A DNA stretch of 39,174 nt from positions 1 to 39,174 of the forward strand of contig JAOGIM010000016.1 of assembly GCA_028150825.1 (NCBI GenBank). The letters are read 5' to 3'. Shown here piece by piece: positions 36,601-39,174 of this stretch; the first letter of the stretch is position 1; the number at the start of each line of letters is the position of its first letter. This stretch comes from Paracoccaceae bacterium (GTDB taxonomy: Bacteria; Pseudomonadota; Alphaproteobacteria; Rhodobacterales; Rhodobacteraceae). Both the position numbers and the translations under genes were made by a program. Below the pieces are notes generated by a model. That model did not search any database and had not been told where the DNA came from. It saw only the letters and a list, made by a program, of their open reading frames with translations.

Positions 36601-39174
36601 ATCTGGAGACAACTGTTAAATTAGAAAAGTCTTTGCCAATTGCATACAGCTACCAAATTGACACACCATATACTCAAGCTGATTTGGATGCAGCCTACGC
36701 TGCTGCATACGCCGCTGCAATTCAGGCAGCCTTAACGAGTGCAAATGGCACAGTTTTCTCCTCCATAGATGCAGCCATAATTTCCAATGACCAAGAGATA
36801 ATTAACACTGTTGATATTACTGCTGACGACTACGTTGCCATAACAATTGCTACCCAACACTTGATGGATGAAGTCTTAGCTCTGGACGCTTCAAATGCAG
36901 CTCTTACAGCTCAAATCGAGAGCTATAATGCCAGCCTTGATGTTTTGAATGGTGAGTTAAGTGATGTCGCATATCTGGTTGAAAATAAATATGATGATAC
37001 GCCATTTTCGCAAGCGGACATTGATCAAGCTCTCAATGCCGGTATTGCGAGCGTTGATATAACGACTGATAATGGAGCCGTTGTCGCACAAGCGATGGTG
37101 CAACTCGTGGCAGAAATTGTTTCTAAGGAAGCTGAGATCGCTGCCGTGCAAGCCCAGCTCGACGGAGTAGATCAAACTATTTTTGCCCTAGAAGCCACTA
37201 TTGCAGACATTGAGGCTCAATTAAGCAATTGGCAGGATACAACTCCTTACTCAGACGCTGATTTAAATGCTGCCGTGGCTGCAGCGGTTTCTAGCATTGA
37301 TATAACTTCTGACAATGCGCAGGCTATATCTCAAGCCTTAACATTTGAAGGGCGCACATATCAAAGCATAGATGAAGCCTTTTCTGAAGGGTATGACGAG
37401 GGGTATGACAGGACTGGCGGAGAAAACCAGCCAGGATTTGGATCAATTAAATTAACTGGTATTTTCGAAGTAGGTTCGGAAATAACTGCTGACTTCTCTG
37501 GAATTACAGATCCAGACGGTATCGTTAGATTTACTAAGATTGAGTGGATTTTCGATGGAAATATACTTTCTGATGATCCGCGCGGAGTAACAACCAATCC
37601 CAATAATAATAACTTTTTAATTCAAACTACAGAAATTGGCGGCAAGATTTCCGTTCGTATCACTTATGAAGACGGATTAGGCAAATTAGAGACCATTACG
37701 AGTGGTGAAATTGATATTCATGAATTCATAGACCTTTCAATCCCCAAAGACATGAACGTCTGGGACAATATTGTTTTGGAGAATGCCACAGCGGGCACCA
37801 CTGTTGGCATAACGGTGCTATCCGAGGACGGTAATGGCGGGGTTATAACTTATAGCTTATCAGATGACGCAAATGGTAGATTTACAATTAATCCTAATAA
37901 CGGAGTTGTTACAGTCGCTGATGGTAGCCTCATAGATTACGAAAATGCCACATCCCATCAGATTACTGTTGTTGCGCAGAATGAGACTGGGTCTTCTTCG
38001 TCAAATACTTTCACCATTGGTGTGGAAAATATTGCGCCCAAACATTACTCCGAAACAGTATTTTCGTTGGGTAATTTACCATTGAAAGATAACATCGCAG
38101 TCTTTACCTTAACGGTAGACAGCCAGCCAGATAAACTCTTCAATTGGGATTATTCTGGATCACAAGAAGCAAATATTGATTTGGTCTCAAGGGCAAGTGA
38201 AAATATAAGCAGTTTTATTCGGGATTGGCGGGATGTAAAAAGCTACACGATCAAAGACTCTTTGTTTGTGGATAATAACTTTTCAGGGCCCACAACTTCA
38301 TTTGCAACTCTTTTTGAGTTGGGATTAGAGGCGGTACCTTTGCCAAAAATTTCTTTGTCTGTCGACATAACTCATTCGATAAACGATATCCATATTGCCG
38401 CGGAAGTACCTAGTGTTTCTAACGAATTTAGTACGCTAGATGAATATAATAGATTCCATCGATCGGATATTCTGAGCGAATTTTCAGCTGACAAAATTGA
38501 AATATTTGATCTAAGTCTTCTAGATCTTACAGAAGCCGGGTTAATAAAAGTACTTGTCGATGAGACGCTACTTACAAGTTATGAGCATGCCGCAGAATCT
38601 GAAGTAAGTTTTGGTCCGGAAAATAGCAAATATATGAATTATATCTCCTCCATCAATACATGGATCAGTGGATACATAGACAGTTGGACTAATTTCAGAT
38701 CAGACGTGGGCGGTGATAAAACACAATTTGGAGTCGGATATAATTTTGAGGATGTTCTACAACGTTTCGACCTCCCATACCTATCCATTTTTGCGCAAGA
38801 TGGAACTGAAATAGAAGCTAAAATACTCCACGAGACTATCTCCAATAGTAAGGAGTACTCTTCAATTGACGATATCGTACAATCCCAACCAGTGAGCTAC
38901 ACTCCCGGTGCGGATGAATTCCAGATAAATACCCATACCGCGAGTTACAAAGGTACTCCCTCAGTAACGGGTCTTGCCGATGGCGGTTTTGTTGTTACTT
39001 GGTTTTCCTACGGACAGGACGGTGATGGCAACGGCATATACGGCCAGCGCTATGACGGCAACGGTGTTGCAGCGGTTGATGCTGAATTCCAGATAAATAC
39101 CCATACTGCGAATAATCAAGGTTCTCCCTCAGTAACCAGCCTTGCCGATGGCGGTTTTGTTGTTACGTGGTTTT
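33675..39174 (+). CDS. Giant serralysin-like RTX metalloprotease/adhesin, partial (right edge)
   Basis: The frame is open for 1833 codons from the ATG at 33675 to the window end. There is no Sec signal; residues 15-23 read CCPFCGKFH. Zinc-protease motif: HEVLHGLALAH (His200, Glu201, His204, His210), with Ala207 where serralysins have Gly; Met-turn IMSYND (Met244, Tyr246). RTX nonapeptides follow at about 369-398 (GEGGDDIIFGGGG). Two Ig-like domains lie around 485-660. Six TPYSQADLDAA-type repeats begin at 678, 789, 870, 998, 1110 and 1191, with coiled-coil stretches between. Another Ig-like and a cadherin-like domain span about 1265-1460. From 1748, 56-residue GGFVVTWFS repeats begin. Type I secretion is expected, with its signal beyond the window. 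No ribosome site is obvious. Confidence 0.88.
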   Translation, partial: MTDETDLSPAFSAGCCPFCGKFHINYKNENEVTQESSRSVPEPFGSAPDPYTPTNNPTNNPYLDSLIWGGSWDLNTDYGGASGTITYSFSTYADQNGNDVTWYDYEKTAVRNALQTIETVIDVDFVEKSFFDPDPYYENIVFDWVFNVDWLGMHQVPKDVSIEGETYTDYTLVGTYNFEENFWNSQTLMPGGMAYATIIHEVLHGLALAHPHDNGGGSSIFPGVTGAFESYGDFNLNQQIFTIMSYNDGFPANFPDYNTTLNGQAASPMALDIAALQFLYGPNLSTNTGNDYFNLPTANSTGTGWKSLWDAGGIDTISAVGASSGALIQLEDAKLVAPYAGGVVSHIGGILGGFTIANGVVIENAIGSNFDDYIVGNNYDNSLRGEGGDDIIFGGGGVNSLWGGSGSDTFYTGLDKLFGHSQSITTVKDFEIGVDYAGAVNVTENLEIEYLKLSYDFTQDGFRRGTTPDGSTLTLDNIYQGTKSGFITIDGAPNIGETLSVSYSLFSDTDLIVTPTISFDWYRDGTIVSSGKSNQYTVQEEDAGSEISVSMSYLNYWGEEQTTVSDNGLTIEDSNSSASFFNGTLTGGEHYPGKEITANLEFSDPDGTSNSVLTYSWYRYDGTTFDLITSGLNTYTIQEADIGYTIAFTATFTDDAGNQETSIFYLYLETFVDSYATPYSQTDLDTSKATATAAGTAIALTDANGTVHASVDVAITSNDAEVAASVDITSNNDAVVASAVAEFSTQVTAKKAQEAALSAEVGNLTSEINSVQQEIDNLKAILNQEDQTPYAQADLDAAFSSGASNVDITTDNAQAIETSTSQLNLELSSLRASLFDIQSDLSEKTAETASLEAVLDAKTAHLNSLGTDTVYSQSDLDTAIANAVASVDITLDNAAAISAAFTSNDGTVYQSVQAAIQAGFSKGTEDANTNNNLNASFANLSYNSGSGSFLSLFQQNSIDITGSGSAFTSIPKDFFDLETTVKLEKSLPIAYSYQIDTPYTQADLDAAYAAAYAAAIQAALTSANGTVFSSIDAAIISNDQEIINTVDITADDYVAITIATQHLMDEVLALDASNAALTAQIESYNASLDVLNGELSDVAYLVENKYDDTPFSQADIDQALNAGIASVDITTDNGAVVAQAMVQLVAEIVSKEAEIAAVQAQLDGVDQTIFALEATIADIEAQLSNWQDTTPYSDADLNAAVAAAVSSIDITSDNAQAISQALTFEGRTYQSIDEAFSEGYDEGYDRTGGENQPGFGSIKLTGIFEVGSEITADFSGITDPDGIVRFTKIEWIFDGNILSDDPRGVTTNPNNNNFLIQTTEIGGKISVRITYEDGLGKLETITSGEIDIHEFIDLSIPKDMNVWDNIVLENATAGTTVGITVLSEDGNGGVITYSLSDDANGRFTINPNNGVVTVADGSLIDYENATSHQITVVAQNETGSSSSNTFTIGVENIAPKHYSETVFSLGNLPLKDNIAVFTLTVDSQPDKLFNWDYSGSQEANIDLVSRASENISSFIRDWRDVKSYTIKDSLFVDNNFSGPTTSFATLFELGLEAVPLPKISLSVDITHSINDIHIAAEVPSVSNEFSTLDEYNRFHRSDILSEFSADKIEIFDLSLLDLTEAGLIKVLVDETLLTSYEHAAESEVSFGPENSKYMNYISSINTWISGYIDSWTNFRSDVGGDKTQFGVGYNFEDVLQRFDLPYLSIFAQDGTEIEAKILHETISNSKEYSSIDDIVQSQPVSYTPGADEFQINTHTASYKGTPSVTGLADGGFVVTWFSYGQDGDGNGIYGQRYDGNGVAAVDAEFQINTHTANNQGSPSVTSLADGGFVVTWF
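38916..39174 (+). repeat. 168-bp tandem repeat at the 3' visible part of the giant gene
   Basis: GAATTCCAGATAAATACCCA occurs at 38916 and again at 39084, exactly 168 bases (56 codons) apart. The following sequence is nearly identical until the window ends, encoding FQINTHTA...GGFVVTWFS...GQDGDGNGIYGQRYDG. The near-identity at DNA level means the array is young or kept uniform, and it probably continues to the right. Confidence 0.9.

Overview
The window looks like a chromosomal segment of a marine alphaproteobacterium of the Rhodobacterales (Roseobacter-type). The basis is protein-family resemblance: an alphaproteobacterial-style RapZ, an OxyR/KatG pair, a compact ureDABCEFG operon beside urtABCDE, a DUF1127 gene, and HGGxSTG-motif proteins. 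Base composition is uneven. The urease/urt block and katG are GC-richer, while 1.6-3.2 kb and the right-hand 6 kb are clearly AT-rich.

Layout. (1) 0-8.3 kb is a patchwork: an XdhC-type gene, a Sel1 gene cut off by a dispersed repeat, a HAD C-terminal scrap, an AT-rich rapZ, several small alpha/beta proteins, a secreted ClpP-fold protein, a DUF1127 gene with a CU-rich hairpin leader, yjbQ, a decayed P4/D5-type primase and two convergent HGGxSTG genes. (2) 8.3-15.8 kb holds divergent oxyR-katG, a HAD protein lacking its nucleophile, an alpha/beta hydrolase, an HNH protein and a second replication-gene remnant. (3) 15.8-26.7 kb is a complete urea-use unit. ureDABCEFG (+) encodes nickel urease and its maturation factors. 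The convergent urtABCDE (-) encodes a urea ABC importer. The two operons meet with overlapping stop codons. Together they import urea and hydrolyse it to ammonia and CO2. (4) From 28.34 kb rightward lies an integrated element. It starts at a 3' fragment of tRNA-Thr(UGU), followed by a tyrosine integrase, unknown genes, an AlpA-like regulator, a Prim-Pol-like protein, an AAA-type helicase with an iteron-like array directly after it, a hexanucleotide microsatellite, and the first 1833 codons of a giant serralysin-like RTX metalloprotease/adhesin that runs off the right edge.

Three families of short dispersed repeats tie the accessory parts together: R (up to ~430 bp, GGNCC-rich, 5 copies), S (~70 bp, 4 copies, mostly just upstream of genes) and P (~60 bp, 4 copies). 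One P copy is the signal-peptide coding sequence of a real gene. The most interesting patterns are the P/S cassettes, the repeat arrays that begin at the stop codons of three different replication-type genes, and the ~321-residue super-repeat in the giant protein. All functions are inferred from reading the sequence; no database searches were run.
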